This document shows, piece after piece, positions 35,140 through 43,879 of a stretch of 64,000 nt of DNA. The notes under the pieces were generated by a model, which was given only the letters and a program-made list of their open reading frames with translations, had not been told where the DNA came from and searched no databases. The DNA comes from Acidisoma sp965199065 (GTDB taxonomy: Bacteria; Pseudomonadota; Alphaproteobacteria; Acetobacterales; Acetobacteraceae). Location of the stretch: positions 1,116,001 to 1,180,000 of the forward strand of contig NZ_CBDAQN010000003.1 in NCBI RefSeq assembly GCF_965199065.1, given 5' to 3'. Within the stretch, counting starts at the first letter, position 1, and each line of letters begins with the position of its first letter. A program made the position numbers and the translations under genes.

Positions 35140-36069
35140 CTAGAGCGCCTTCTCGAGCTCCGGCAGCAGCGTGAACAGATCGCCCACCAGCCCGTAATCG
35201 GCCACCTGGAAGATCGGCGCCTCGCCATCCTTGTTGATGGCGACGATGATCTTGCTGTCCTTCATGCCCGCCAGATGCTGGATCGCGCCGGAAATCCCCA
35301 CGGCGATGTAGAGATCCGGCGCCACCACCTTGCCCGTCTGCCCGACCTGCTGGTCATTCGGCGCGTAGCCCGCATCCACCGCCGCGCGCGAGGCGCCGAT
35401 CGCCGCGCCCAGCTTGTCCGCCACCGGCAGGATAAGCTCCTGGAACTTCTCGGAAGAGCCTAGCGCCCGGCCGCCCGAGACGATGATCTTCGCCGACGGC
35501 AACTCCGGCCGCTCGGATCGCGACAGGCTCTCGCCGACAAAACCCGACAGCGCCGGATTGCCCGCTGCCGCCACTGTCTCGATTGCCGCCGAGCCACCCA
35601 GCGCTGCCGGCGGGAAGGTCGAGGTGCGGATCGTCAACACCTTCTTGGCGTCCGTCGCCTGCACCGTCTGGATCGCATTGCCGGCATAGATCGGCCGCTC
35701 GAAGGTGTCCGGCCCCAGCACGCGCATCACGTCCGACACCTGCATCACGTCGAGCAGCGCCGCCACGCGGGGCATCACGTTCTTGCCTGCCGCCGTCGCC
35801 GGCGCCGCCATCACGTCATAGCCGGGCGCGAGGCTCAGGATGAGCGCCGCCACGGGTTCGGCCAGCAGATGGCCCAGCGAGGCGTCCTCGGCCAGCAGCA
35901 CCTTCGACACGCCGGCCAGTTGCGCCGCGGCCTCCGCGACCGCGCGGCAACCCTCGCCGGCCACCAGCACGTCGATCTCGCCGCCGAGCGCCATGGCCGC
36001 CGAGACGGCGCGGCCCGTGGTTTCCTTGAGCGCGCCGTTTTCGTGATCGGCCAGAACGAGCGTCTTCAT
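35140..36069 (-). CDS. etfA: Electron transfer flavoprotein alpha subunit
   Basis: This 309-residue subunit of the FAD-containing carrier takes electrons from acyl-CoA and other dehydrogenases to ETF-ubiquinone oxidoreductase. The C-terminal FAD domain includes IIVSGGRALGSSEKFQ, SRAAVDAGYAPNDQQVGQTG and the signature YIAVGISGAIQHLAGM. AAGGAA lies before the ATG. It follows etfB after 52 bases on the same strand. Confidence 0.95.
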   Translation of the reverse strand: MKTLVLADHENGALKETTGRAVSAAMALGGEIDVLVAGEGCRAVAEAAAQLAGVSKVLLAEDASLGHLLAEPVAALILSLAPGYDVMAAPATAAGKNVMPRVAALLDVMQVSDVMRVLGPDTFERPIYAGNAIQTVQATDAKKVLTIRTSTFPPAALGGSAAIETVAAAGNPALSGFVGESLSRSERPELPSAKIIVSGGRALGSSEKFQELILPVADKLGAAIGASRAAVDAGYAPNDQQVGQTGKVVAPDLYIAVGISGAIQHLAGMKDSKIIVAINKDGEAPIFQVADYGLVGDLFTLLPELEKAL

Positions 36070-36121
36070 GTCTCTATTCCTTGCTATCTTTTTTCGCGCG
36101 GCCGCCCGCCAGCCCCGCGCG

Positions 36122-36871
36122 TCAGATCACGCCGGCTTCGTCGCGCAGCTTGGCGACCAGCTCCGCGACCGAGCCCACGCGGACCCCGGCCTTGCGCCCC
36201 GCAGGCTCGACCGTCTTGAGCACCTTCAGGCGCGGCGCGGGATCGATGCCGTACTCGGCGATCTTCTTCATCGCGATCGGCTTCTTCTTCGCCTTCATGA
36301 TGTTCGGCAGGCTGGCGTAGCGCGGCTCGTTCAGCCGCAGGTCGGTCGTCACGATCGCCGGCAGCTTCAGCGCGACCGTCTGCGACCCGCCATCGACCTC
36401 GCGGGTCACGTTCACCGTGCCGTCGCCGATCTCGACCTTGGAGGCGTAGGTGCCCTGGCCCCAGCCGAGCAACGCCGCCAGCATCTGGCCCGTCTGCCCG
36501 CAATCGTCGTCGATCGCCTGCTTGCCGAGGATCACCAGCCCGGGCTGCTCCTCCGCCACGACCGCCTTGAGGATCTTGGCGACGGTCAGCGGCTCGACCG
36601 CTTCGGCCACTTCCACGACGATGCCCCGGTCGGCGCCCATCGCGAGCGCCGTCCGCACCGTCTCCTGCGCCTGCACCGGCCCGATCGAGACAGCGACGAC
36701 CTCGGTCGCCTTCCCGGCCTCACGCAGACGCAGCGCCTCCTCGATGGCGATCTCGTCGAACGGGTTCATCGACATCTTCACGTTCGCAAGTTCGACGCCG
36801 GAGCCATCGGCCTTCACGCGCACGCGGACGTTGTAATCGACCACCCGCTTCACAGGCACCAGGATCTTCAT
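36122..36871 (-). CDS. etfB: Electron transfer flavoprotein beta subunit
   Basis: The 249-residue AMP-binding subunit partners EtfA. It starts MKILVPVKRVVDYNV and holds the signature VEIGDGTVNVTREVDGGSQT with LPAIVTTDLRLNEPRY. The ATG at 36871 follows TGGAGG by six bases. The same frame stays open far upstream (to 37468), but that part overlaps the monooxygenase gene and is not coding. A glutaryl-CoA dehydrogenase, a likely ETF client, is encoded at the far end of the window. Confidence 0.95.
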   Translation of the reverse strand: MKILVPVKRVVDYNVRVRVKADGSGVELANVKMSMNPFDEIAIEEALRLREAGKATEVVAVSIGPVQAQETVRTALAMGADRGIVVEVAEAVEPLTVAKILKAVVAEEQPGLVILGKQAIDDDCGQTGQMLAALLGWGQGTYASKVEIGDGTVNVTREVDGGSQTVALKLPAIVTTDLRLNEPRYASLPNIMKAKKKPIAMKKIAEYGIDPAPRLKVLKTVEPAGRKAGVRVGSVAELVAKLRDEAGVI

Positions 36872-37013
36872 CAGGCCTCCAGACACGTAAAAGGGCACGG
36901 CTCGTCGCGGAGGACGTCCTATAGGCCGCGGACAGCCCGGCGCAACTCCCCTTCCGGCGAGCGATGACGTGAAGCGACCAGCGATGAAACACTGGCCTGG
37001 ACGCGACGGGCCC

Positions 37014-38387
37014 TCAGCCCGATTGCGACATCCGGAAACCCGCCGCCGGATGCGGCTCGCGAAGCCGCGGTCCCTCGCCGAACAGCTTCTCCCGCAGCGT
37101 GCCCGGCGCATAGGCCGTCTTGTAGAGGCCGCGCGCCTGCCATTCCGGAACCAGCAGATCGACGGCATCCTCGAAGCTCTCGGGCATGACGGCGTAGGCG
37201 AGGTTGAAGCCGTCGACGCCGGTCTGCTCGCGCCACGCCGCCATCGCCTCAGCGACCTCACCTGCCGACCCGGTGAACACGGGTCCCGCGCCGCCGATCG
37301 CGACGTGCTCCGCCGCCTCGCGCACCGTCCAGTCGCGCCCCGGATCGCCCCGCGTGAAGTTCTCCATCGCCGCACGCCCGGCATCGTTCTCGATGAACCG
37401 GATCTTCTGGTCGAGGTCGTAACCCGCGAAATCCACGCCCAGCCAGCCGCCCATGAGCACCAGCGCACCCTCGTGATCGACGTAGCTGCGATACTCGGCG
37501 AACTTGTCGCGGGCCTCGGCCGCCGTCGGCGCGACGATGGCGGTGACGAGGGCGAACACCTTGACGCTGTCCGGCCCCCGGCCAGCCGCCACCAGCGCCT
37601 GACGCAGCCGCGCGACCCGAGGTGCTATCACCGCCGCCGACGGCCCGGACACGAACACGCATTCGGCATGCCGCGCGGCAAAGGCCTGCCCCGTCGGCGA
37701 ACTGCCCGCCTGATACAGCACCGGCGTCCGCTGCGGCGACGGCGAGGAAAGATGCAGCGCCTCCATCGAGATATGCTCGCTCTCGTGGCGGATGACGTGC
37801 ACCCGGTCGGGATCGGCGTAGAGGCCGCGCGCGCGGTCGGCGAGCACCGCGCCATCCTCCCAGCTCTGCTCCCACAACTTGTAGATCGCCGCCATGTAGT
37901 CCTCGGCCACGGCGTAGCGGTCGTCATGGCCGCGCTGCCGTGTCTGGCCCATCGCGCGCGCCGCGCTGTCGAGATAGCTGGTGACGATGTTCCAGCCGAT
38001 CCGCCCGTCGGTCAGGTGATCGAGCGTCGAGAACCGCCGCGCCATGAGGTAGGGGTGCTCGTAGCTCAGCGAGACGGTAACGCCGAAGCCGAGATTGCGC
38101 GTCACCGCCGCCATGGCAGGCACGAGGAGCAGCGGATCGTTGGTCGGCAGTTGCGCGCCGGTTGCAATCGCGCCCCGCGCGTTGCCGCCATACACATCAT
38201 ACGGGCCGAGCACATCGGCCAGGAACACGCCGTCGAACAAGCCGCGCTCCAGCAGCCGCGCCAGATCGAGCCAGAGCGGCAGCCGGTTGAACTCGGTCAC
38301 GCGGTCGCGGGGATGACGCCACAACCCGGGCGACTGATGCACGAGCGTGTTCATCACGAAAGCGTTCAGCAGGATCGGCTGTGTCAT
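37014..38387 (-). CDS. LLM-class flavin monooxygenase (NtaA/SnaA/DszA family)
   Basis: The 457-residue FMNH2-dependent TIM-barrel oxygenase has family segments LLLNAFVMNTLVHQSPGLW, FDGVFLADVLG, HLTDGRIGWNIVTSYLD and PVLYQAGSSPTG. Members oxidise nitrilotriacetate, dibenzothiophene sulfone, dimethylsulfone-type or similar sulfur compounds. It is the last gene of a minus-strand operon with sfnB and a MetNIQ-type transporter, so a sulfur-containing substrate is likely. It needs reduced flavin from a separate reductase, and none is adjacent. It starts with ATG, 12 bases after sfnB. Confidence 0.87.
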   Translation of the reverse strand: MTQPILLNAFVMNTLVHQSPGLWRHPRDRVTEFNRLPLWLDLARLLERGLFDGVFLADVLGPYDVYGGNARGAIATGAQLPTNDPLLLVPAMAAVTRNLGFGVTVSLSYEHPYLMARRFSTLDHLTDGRIGWNIVTSYLDSAARAMGQTRQRGHDDRYAVAEDYMAAIYKLWEQSWEDGAVLADRARGLYADPDRVHVIRHESEHISMEALHLSSPSPQRTPVLYQAGSSPTGQAFAARHAECVFVSGPSAAVIAPRVARLRQALVAAGRGPDSVKVFALVTAIVAPTAAEARDKFAEYRSYVDHEGALVLMGGWLGVDFAGYDLDQKIRFIENDAGRAAMENFTRGDPGRDWTVREAAEHVAIGGAGPVFTGSAGEVAEAMAAWREQTGVDGFNLAYAVMPESFEDAVDLLVPEWQARGLYKTAYAPGTLREKLFGEGPRLREPHPAAGFRMSQSG

Positions 38388-38399
38388 GAAATCTCGAAC

Positions 38400-39638
38400 T
38401 CAGATCCAGGAATGAACCGGCGGAAGAGTGCCGTTCAGCTCGTAGTCGCCGATGGAGAAATACTTCCAGCGCACCGGATCATGCAGCGTATGAACCCGCG
38501 CGTTCCGCCAATGGCGGTCGTAGTTGTACTTCCGCAACGTCGAACTCGTGCCGGCAAGCTCGAACAGATTGCTCGTGGCATGCAAAGCGACCTCCGTTGT
38601 CAGCACCTTGGCTTCGGCCACCGCAATGGAGGCGCGCGCGATGCCCTCTGCGGTTTCGTCCTCAAGCACTTCGTCGATGACGCGCCCGGCATACTCCAGC
38701 ACCAGCTCCGCGGCGCGCAGCCTGATCCGCGTGTCGCCGACCTGCGAGACCGTGAACGGATCATCGGCGGCGCGGTCGCGTCCGCTGTCGATCCACGGCC
38801 GCGCGCGACGCCGCACGAAATCCAGCGTGTCCGCGAAGGCGCCCGCCGCGATGCCGGCGTCGATCGCCGCCTGCATGATCTGCGAAATCGGGCCATAGAC
38901 GATGGGTTTTTCCCGCAATCCGCCAAGACCGATGACGTGCGAAGCCGGCACCCGCACATGCTCGAACCGCACGGTCCCGCTCGCCGTCGTGCGCTGCCCG
39001 AAACCCGACCAGTCATCGATGACGGTCACGCCCGGAGTGTCGCGCGGCACCATCGCGCGCAACACCTCGCCCGCCTCGGTCCGTGCGACCACCGGGATGT
39101 AATGCGCGAACAATGCGCCCGTGCAGTAGAACTTCGCGCCCTGAATGACGAACTCGTCGCCCTCCGCGCGGATCACGGTCTTCCAGTCCGCCGCGGTCTT
39201 GGTGCCCATCTCCACCAGCGCATTGCCGAGGCGGTAGCCATCGAGAACCTTCCCGTAGAAGTAACGCTTCTTCGGTTCGTCCCGCTCGGCACGCAGGAAG
39301 TTGAGAAAGGCGTAGTGGTTCTGCGGTATCTGCCCGATCGAAGGGTCCGCCGCCGAGACGATGCGCATGACCTCGGACAGCGTCGTGATCGGCAGGCCCG
39401 GCCCGCCATACTCGCGCGGAACGAGGATGCCCCACAGGCCCGTCGCCGAGAACCGTTCGATCTCCGGGATCGGCAGGATGCGGTCGCGGTCCCGCTCGGC
39501 CGCGCCGTCTGCAATGGATCGGGCGAATTCATGCGCAACCGCTATCGCCTCCGCCGAGGTGGCGAGCAGCGGCGGACGGCTTTCCGGCAATGGCAAAGGC
39601 GGCGCGGGGCGGGGCTCCACATCGTTCATCGGGGGCAT
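38400..39638 (-). CDS. sfnB: SfnB-like sulfur acquisition flavoprotein (acyl-CoA dehydrogenase fold)
   Basis: The 412-residue protein is of the acyl-CoA dehydrogenase superfamily, SfnB/DszC branch. Those enzymes use reduced FMN and oxygen on organosulfur compounds instead of dehydrogenating CoA esters. Segments include LWGILVPREYGGPGLPITTL, GQIPQNHYAFLNFLRAE, and ARVHTLHDPVRWKYFSIGDY at the C-terminus, typical of SfnB. No catalytic Glu at the usual acyl-CoA dehydrogenase position was identified. It lies three bases after the permease stop, tightly coupled with the transporter. Confidence 0.85.
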   Translation of the reverse strand: MPPMNDVEPRPAPPLPLPESRPPLLATSAEAIAVAHEFARSIADGAAERDRDRILPIPEIERFSATGLWGILVPREYGGPGLPITTLSEVMRIVSAADPSIGQIPQNHYAFLNFLRAERDEPKKRYFYGKVLDGYRLGNALVEMGTKTAADWKTVIRAEGDEFVIQGAKFYCTGALFAHYIPVVARTEAGEVLRAMVPRDTPGVTVIDDWSGFGQRTTASGTVRFEHVRVPASHVIGLGGLREKPIVYGPISQIMQAAIDAGIAAGAFADTLDFVRRRARPWIDSGRDRAADDPFTVSQVGDTRIRLRAAELVLEYAGRVIDEVLEDETAEGIARASIAVAEAKVLTTEVALHATSNLFELAGTSSTLRKYNYDRHWRNARVHTLHDPVRWKYFSIGDYELNGTLPPVHSWI

Positions 39639-39641
39639 CCT

Positions 39642-40292
39642 TCAGCGGTGGTCGAAACGCGCGGCCAGCCTATCACCCAGGAACTGCACGCCACAGACCA
39701 GAACGATGAGCACCGCGACGACGACGACGATGACCCAGGTGTCGAACTCGTCATAGCCGTAGCGGATGGCGAGGTCGCCCAAGCCCCCGGCGCCCACGAC
39801 ACCCGCCATCGCCGACGATCCGATGAGCGTGACCAGCGTCACCACGAAACCGGCGACGATGCCCGGCAGCGCCTCGGGGATGAGTACCTCGCGCATGATG
39901 GCGAGCCGGCTGCCGCCCATCGCCCGCACCGCTTCCACCAAGCCACCATCGACCTCGCGGAGCGAGACCTCGGCGATGCGCGCGAAATAGGGTGTCGCAC
40001 CGATGGCGAGCGGCACGATGGCCGCCTCGGTTCCGATGGAGGTGCCGACGATGAAGCGCGTGATCGGGATAAGCGCCACCAGCAGGATGATGAACGGCAC
40101 CGAGCGGACGCCGTTGACGAGCGTGCCCACCAGCCGGTTGACACCGGCGTTTGGCAGGATGCCGCCGCGGGCGGTCGCGACCAGCAACAGCGCGAGCGGC
40201 AGGCCGCAGACGAAGCCGATTGCTCCCGCACCGCCGACCATGACCAGGGTCTGCTCCAGCGCGGTCCGCAGATCGTTCCAGGATATCGGCAT
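39642..40292 (-). CDS. metI: MetI-like ABC transporter permease
   Basis: The 216-residue inner-membrane permease has five or so helices, and its EAA loop is AVRAMGGSRLAIMREVLIPE. The sequences LVNGVRSVPFIILLVALIPI and GTSIGTEAAIVPL are typical of D-methionine permeases MetI. One base is shared with the ATPase stop (TGATG), giving coupled translation. Given the sfnB and monooxygenase neighbours, the cargo may be another organosulfur molecule rather than methionine. Confidence 0.87.
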   Translation of the reverse strand: MPISWNDLRTALEQTLVMVGGAGAIGFVCGLPLALLLVATARGGILPNAGVNRLVGTLVNGVRSVPFIILLVALIPITRFIVGTSIGTEAAIVPLAIGATPYFARIAEVSLREVDGGLVEAVRAMGGSRLAIMREVLIPEALPGIVAGFVVTLVTLIGSSAMAGVVGAGGLGDLAIRYGYDEFDTWVIVVVVAVLIVLVCGVQFLGDRLAARFDHR

Positions 40293-41113
40293 CAGATGCC
40301 CTCGCCGTCTGTGAAGCCGAGGGCCGCCGCGCGCAGCAGGATGCGCGTCTCCTCGGCCTGCGGATCGACCAGCACGTCCCGCACCGGCCCTTCCTCCACC
40401 ACGCGGCCAAGCGCCATGACGAGCACCCGGTCGGCGATGCGCCGCGCCACGTTCATCTCGTGGGTGATGAGCACGATGGTGAGGCCGAGCGTCCGGTTGA
40501 TCCGCTGCAACAACGCCAGGATCGACAGCGTCGTTTCGGGGTCGAGCGCCGAGGTCGCCTCGTCGCAGAGCAGCAGCGCGGGTTCGTTTGCGAGCGCCCG
40601 GGCTATCCCCACGCGCTGCTTCTGCCCGCCGGAGAGCGTCGCCGGATAGACATCCGCCTTGTCAGCAAGACCGACCAGATCGAGCAGCTCAGCCGCCCGC
40701 CGGCGTCGCTCGGCGCGCTTCACCCCAGCGAGCTTGAGCGGCAGCGCCACGTTCTCGGCGACGGTGCGCGAGGACAGCAGGTTGAAGTGCTGAAAGATCA
40801 TGCCGATCCGCTGGCGCTCGCGCTGGAGCTGGCGCTCGGAGAGGACGGTGATGTCCCGCCCGTCGATCTCAACCCCTCCGCCATCAGGACGCTCTAGCCC
40901 GTTCAGGCAGCGGATGAGCGTCGACTTGCCTGCGCCCGATCGCCCAATGATGCCGAGCACCTGCCCGCGGTCGAGCGTGAAGGACACGTCGTCGAGCGCG
41001 ATGGTGGCGCCGAAGCGGCGGGTAACGCCGGTCACGCGCAGCAACGGGGCCGCCGGCGCGCCGGGCCATTCGAAGCCCGACGGCTCGGACAGGCTATGGT
41101 CCATCTCGCTCAC
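40292..41113 (-). CDS. metN: MetN-like ABC transporter ATPase lacking the C-terminal NIL domain
   Basis: The 273-residue ATPase has Walker A GRSGAGKSTL, Q-loop IGMIFQHFNLLSSRTVAENV, signature LSGGQKQRVGIARAL and Walker B LLCDEATSALDPE. Sequence type is MetN. Classical MetN is near 340 residues and carries a C-terminal NIL (ACT-like) domain that binds methionine and shuts the transporter. This one stops about ten residues beyond the ATPase core, so that feedback is missing. It lies 22 bases after the binding-protein gene. Confidence 0.88.
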   Translation of the reverse strand: MSEMDHSLSEPSGFEWPGAPAAPLLRVTGVTRRFGATIALDDVSFTLDRGQVLGIIGRSGAGKSTLIRCLNGLERPDGGGVEIDGRDITVLSERQLQRERQRIGMIFQHFNLLSSRTVAENVALPLKLAGVKRAERRRRAAELLDLVGLADKADVYPATLSGGQKQRVGIARALANEPALLLCDEATSALDPETTLSILALLQRINRTLGLTIVLITHEMNVARRIADRVLVMALGRVVEEGPVRDVLVDPQAEETRILLRAAALGFTDGEGI

Positions 41114-41135
41114 CAGGCTCGCTCACCTTGCCCGC

Positions 41136-41975
41136 TTACCAGGCCGGCGCGATCGCGCCCTGGTAGCGCTTCAGGATGAAGGCGCGCTCATCGGGCGACT
41201 GGAAGATTTTGATGAACTTCAGCAGCTTCGGGTCGTTCGCATCCTGCGGGCGGCTCACGAACTGGAGGGCGTAGTGCGGGTTGTTGGCGCCGTCTTCGAT
41301 GAGCACCGTCTTGGGATCGCCACCCGAGGCGATGAGGAAGGTGTAGCTCACCTGCGCGACCCTCACGTCATCCAGCGCGCGCGCCAGCTGCGGGGCGGGC
41401 AGCTCGATGAAGTTCAAATTCTTCGGGTTGGAGGTGATGTCGGTGATCGTCGCGGCGTCGCCCACGCCCGGCTTCAGGGTGATGAGCCCGGCCTTCGCGT
41501 AAAGCTGCAGGCCACGAGCGCGGTTGACCGGGTCATTCGCCACCGCCACCTGATCGCCGTTCCGAAGCTGGTCGAGGTTGGTGATCTTGTGGGAGAACAG
41601 CCCCATCGGCATGACGACGGCAGGCGCGACCGGCACCAGGTTGAAGCCGCGCTGCTTGATCGCAACCGCCAGGAATGGCTTGTGCTCGTATAGGTTGGCC
41701 TCGACCGATCCCTCGTTCACCGCAACGTTGGGCGTCACCCAGTCCGAGAAGATGATGACCTTCACCGTCAGTCCCTGCTTGGCCGCGAGGCTGGCCGCGT
41801 GTTGCAGCACCTCGGCCATGGGGCCGGGCGTGCCGGCGATGGTCAGAGGTGTCTCGGCATGAGCGCCGACGACCAGGCTGAGCAGCAGCAGGCCGGCCGC
41901 TACACACCCGGCCACAAACGCGCGCCATGCGCCATGGGGATGCGGGTCGATCTCGTGCTCGCCAATTCTCGACAT
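41136..41975 (-). CDS. metQ: MetQ/NlpA family periplasmic binding protein
   Basis: The 279-residue binding protein has a signal peptide with a long helix (FVAGCVAAGLLLLSLVVGAHA) and an AHA-E cleavage site. No lipobox Cys is visible, so unlike E. coli MetQ it should be soluble. Family motifs are FSDWVTPNVAVNEGSVEANLYEH (at the usual position), NDPVNRARGLQLYAKAGLI and IELPAPQLARALDDV. The ATG at 41975 follows GGAG by 11 bases; a GTG at 41996 is an alternative. It is the first gene of the five-gene sulfur operon. Confidence 0.87.
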   Translation of the reverse strand: MSRIGEHEIDPHPHGAWRAFVAGCVAAGLLLLSLVVGAHAETPLTIAGTPGPMAEVLQHAASLAAKQGLTVKVIIFSDWVTPNVAVNEGSVEANLYEHKPFLAVAIKQRGFNLVPVAPAVVMPMGLFSHKITNLDQLRNGDQVAVANDPVNRARGLQLYAKAGLITLKPGVGDAATITDITSNPKNLNFIELPAPQLARALDDVRVAQVSYTFLIASGGDPKTVLIEDGANNPHYALQFVSRPQDANDPKLLKFIKIFQSPDERAFILKRYQGAIAPAW

Positions 41976-42287
41976 CGGTGGGGAGACTCCTGCCACACGG
42001 TGTGGCTATATACCCATCATTAGACGTGCAATTCTTCCAAAATACTATTTTTCGCGACGTAATTTGTCAAACGACCTCATCGATTGGCACTTTCGAAGGT
42101 CGGCTCTGATGACGCTTCGTACGAAACACCGGGGCCGACACGACGGGGTCGAGAGGCACCAGCGACAGGATTGCCTCGGCGGCGTGCGGCAGCGCTTGGC
42201 GTCTAGCGGTGCGAACCCCTTGCGCAACGCTCGGGAGCGGCGACGTCAGGTGCCAGGCGGAGACTGCCGCGGACAGGGGAGATCATC
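41976..42287. other. Divergent intergenic region, promoter for the sulfur operon and the Gfo/Idh gene
   Basis: The 312 bases hold no credible gene. The part next to metQ is unusually AT-rich for this genome (42000-42070, with CCAAAATACTATTTTTCG), fitting a promoter. A perfect ten-base palindrome, TTCGTACGAA, lies at 42116-42125 and could be an operator. GGGGAG just before 42288 is the ribosome site of the plus-strand gene. No SAM-type riboswitch was recognised. Confidence 0.45.
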
Positions 42288-43292
42288 ATGGCGCAGACAG
42301 TGAACTGGGGCGTGCTCAGCACGGCGAAGATCGGCCGGGAGAAGGTCATCCCCGGCATGCAGAAGGGCCAGGTGAGCCGCGTGCTCGGCATCGCGTCCCG
42401 GGATCAGGCGACGGCGGAGGCGGCCGCCCAGAGCCTCGGCATCCCCCGCGCCTATGGCAGCTACGAGGCGCTGCTCGCAGACCCCGACATCCACGCCATC
42501 TACAACCCGTTGCCCAACCACCTGCATGTGCCGTGGAGCATCCGCGCGCTCGAAGCCGGCAAGCATGTGCTGTGCGAGAAGCCGGTCGCGCTGAATGCCG
42601 AGGAGGCCCGCACGCTGCTGGCGGCGCGCGACCGCAGCGGCCTCATCGTCGCCGAGGCCTTCATGGTCCGCTACACCCCCTGGTGGCATCGCGTGCGTCA
42701 ACTGGCGCAGGAAGGGCGGCTCGGCCGTGTCGGCGCCATTCAGACCGCATTCACGTATTTCCTCGACGATCCCACCAACATCCGCAACGACCCGTCGATC
42801 GGCGGAGGCGGCCTGATGGACATCGGCTGCTACGCCATCGCCACCGCGCGCTACGTCTTCGGAGCCGAGCCGCTGCGGGTATCGAGCCTCATCGAGCGCG
42901 ACCCCACCATGGGCACCGACCGCCTCACCAGCGCCGTGCTGCAATTCCCGGACGGGCACCTCACCTTCACCTGCTCGACGCAGTTGGCGCCGCATCAGCG
43001 CGTGACGATCATGGGCACGAAGGCGCGGATCGAGGTGATCATCCCCTTCAACGCGCCGCCCGACGCGCCCTGCCGCATCCTCATCGACGACGGCGAGGCG
43101 CTGGACGGCTCGGGTGCAACGCCCGAGGATTTCGCGGTGACGGATCAATACACCGAGCAGGGGGACGCGGTGTCGCGCGCCATCCTCGGCGAGGCGCCGC
43201 TGGAGTTCCCGCTGGAGGACGCCATCGCCAACATGCGCGTCATCGACGCCGTGTTCCGCTCGGCCGAGACCGGCGGGTGGGAAACGCCTTAA
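42288..43292 (+). CDS. Gfo/Idh/MocA family oxidoreductase
   Basis: The 334-residue NAD(P)-dependent sugar-type dehydrogenase starts NWGVLSTAKIGREKVIPGM (Rossmann fold). It has the catalytic-region motif HVLCEKPVALNAEEA (EKP Lys) and the substrate-domain segment AEAFMVRYTPWWHRV, then GGGGLMDIGCYAI. It resembles xylose/glucose-fructose dehydrogenase-like members; the substrate is unknown. The stop overlaps the convergent GAF gene by four bases. Confidence 0.87.
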   Translation: MAQTVNWGVLSTAKIGREKVIPGMQKGQVSRVLGIASRDQATAEAAAQSLGIPRAYGSYEALLADPDIHAIYNPLPNHLHVPWSIRALEAGKHVLCEKPVALNAEEARTLLAARDRSGLIVAEAFMVRYTPWWHRVRQLAQEGRLGRVGAIQTAFTYFLDDPTNIRNDPSIGGGGLMDIGCYAIATARYVFGAEPLRVSSLIERDPTMGTDRLTSAVLQFPDGHLTFTCSTQLAPHQRVTIMGTKARIEVIIPFNAPPDAPCRILIDDGEALDGSGATPEDFAVTDQYTEQGDAVSRAILGEAPLEFPLEDAIANMRVIDAVFRSAETGGWETP

Positions 43293-43801
43293 GCCGCCGG
43301 GGCCCTTGGGGAAGCGTCGGGCAGGTTGAACTGCGTGCCATGCGCGAGCAACTGGATGTCGACGTATTGCGCGAGCTTGACCAGCTTGGCGATTTCCGCC
43401 TCCGTCGCACGGCGCGGCTGCCGGCCGATCACACAGAGGGCGCCGACACCGCTCGTCAGCTTGATGCCCGCGTAGAAGCGGATAGCGGGCGCTGACGTGA
43501 CAAGAGGGTTGGCGACAAACCGGCTGTCGCGCGTCGCATCCTCCACCACAAGCACGCCGTTTGTTTCGATGGTGTGCGAGCAGAAGGAGACGCTGCGAGG
43601 CGTCTCCTTCATATCCAGCCCGATGATTGCCTTGAACCACTGGCGCTCGGCATCGACGAGCGTCACGGCCGCGATCGAGGTGCCGGGCAGCAAGGCGAGT
43701 GCGTCTTCGGCGAAGCCCCGAAACAATCGATCCTCCGGCGTGTTCAACATCCCCATGGCATGAAGACGCTGAAGTCTTTTTGCTTCTTCCTGCGGATCCA
43801 T
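43289..43801 (-). CDS. GAF domain protein
   Basis: The 170-residue cytoplasmic protein is nearly all one GAF domain, of the type that often leads a two-component sensor. It starts with LQRLHAMGMLNTPEDRLFRG, and TLVDAERQWFKAIIGLDMKETPRSV and VGALCVIGRQPRRAT are typical ('tD..rq.fks..gl....tpr...fC'). There is no output domain, so it may be a ligand-binding or free-standing regulator. It lies downstream of the soluble chemoreceptor on the same strand and may act with it; that is positional inference. Confidence 0.8.
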   Translation of the reverse strand: MDPQEEAKRLQRLHAMGMLNTPEDRLFRGFAEDALALLPGTSIAAVTLVDAERQWFKAIIGLDMKETPRSVSFCSHTIETNGVLVVEDATRDSRFVANPLVTSAPAIRFYAGIKLTSGVGALCVIGRQPRRATEAEIAKLVKLAQYVDIQLLAHGTQFNLPDASPRAPAA

Positions 43802-43879
43802 CGCGGCATTCCTGTCTGTTCTAAAGCCACTGCCATCAGGCCCCAGCCGGTCCGCAGGGTCTGCTCAACGTTCCGGACG

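Noticed and set aside
36969..40649. A 1,226-codon open frame on the plus strand
   Set aside because: It is His/Arg/Asp-rich antisense sequence across the monooxygenase, sfnB, metI and metN genes, all of which match known families on the minus strand. High GC keeps such frames open.
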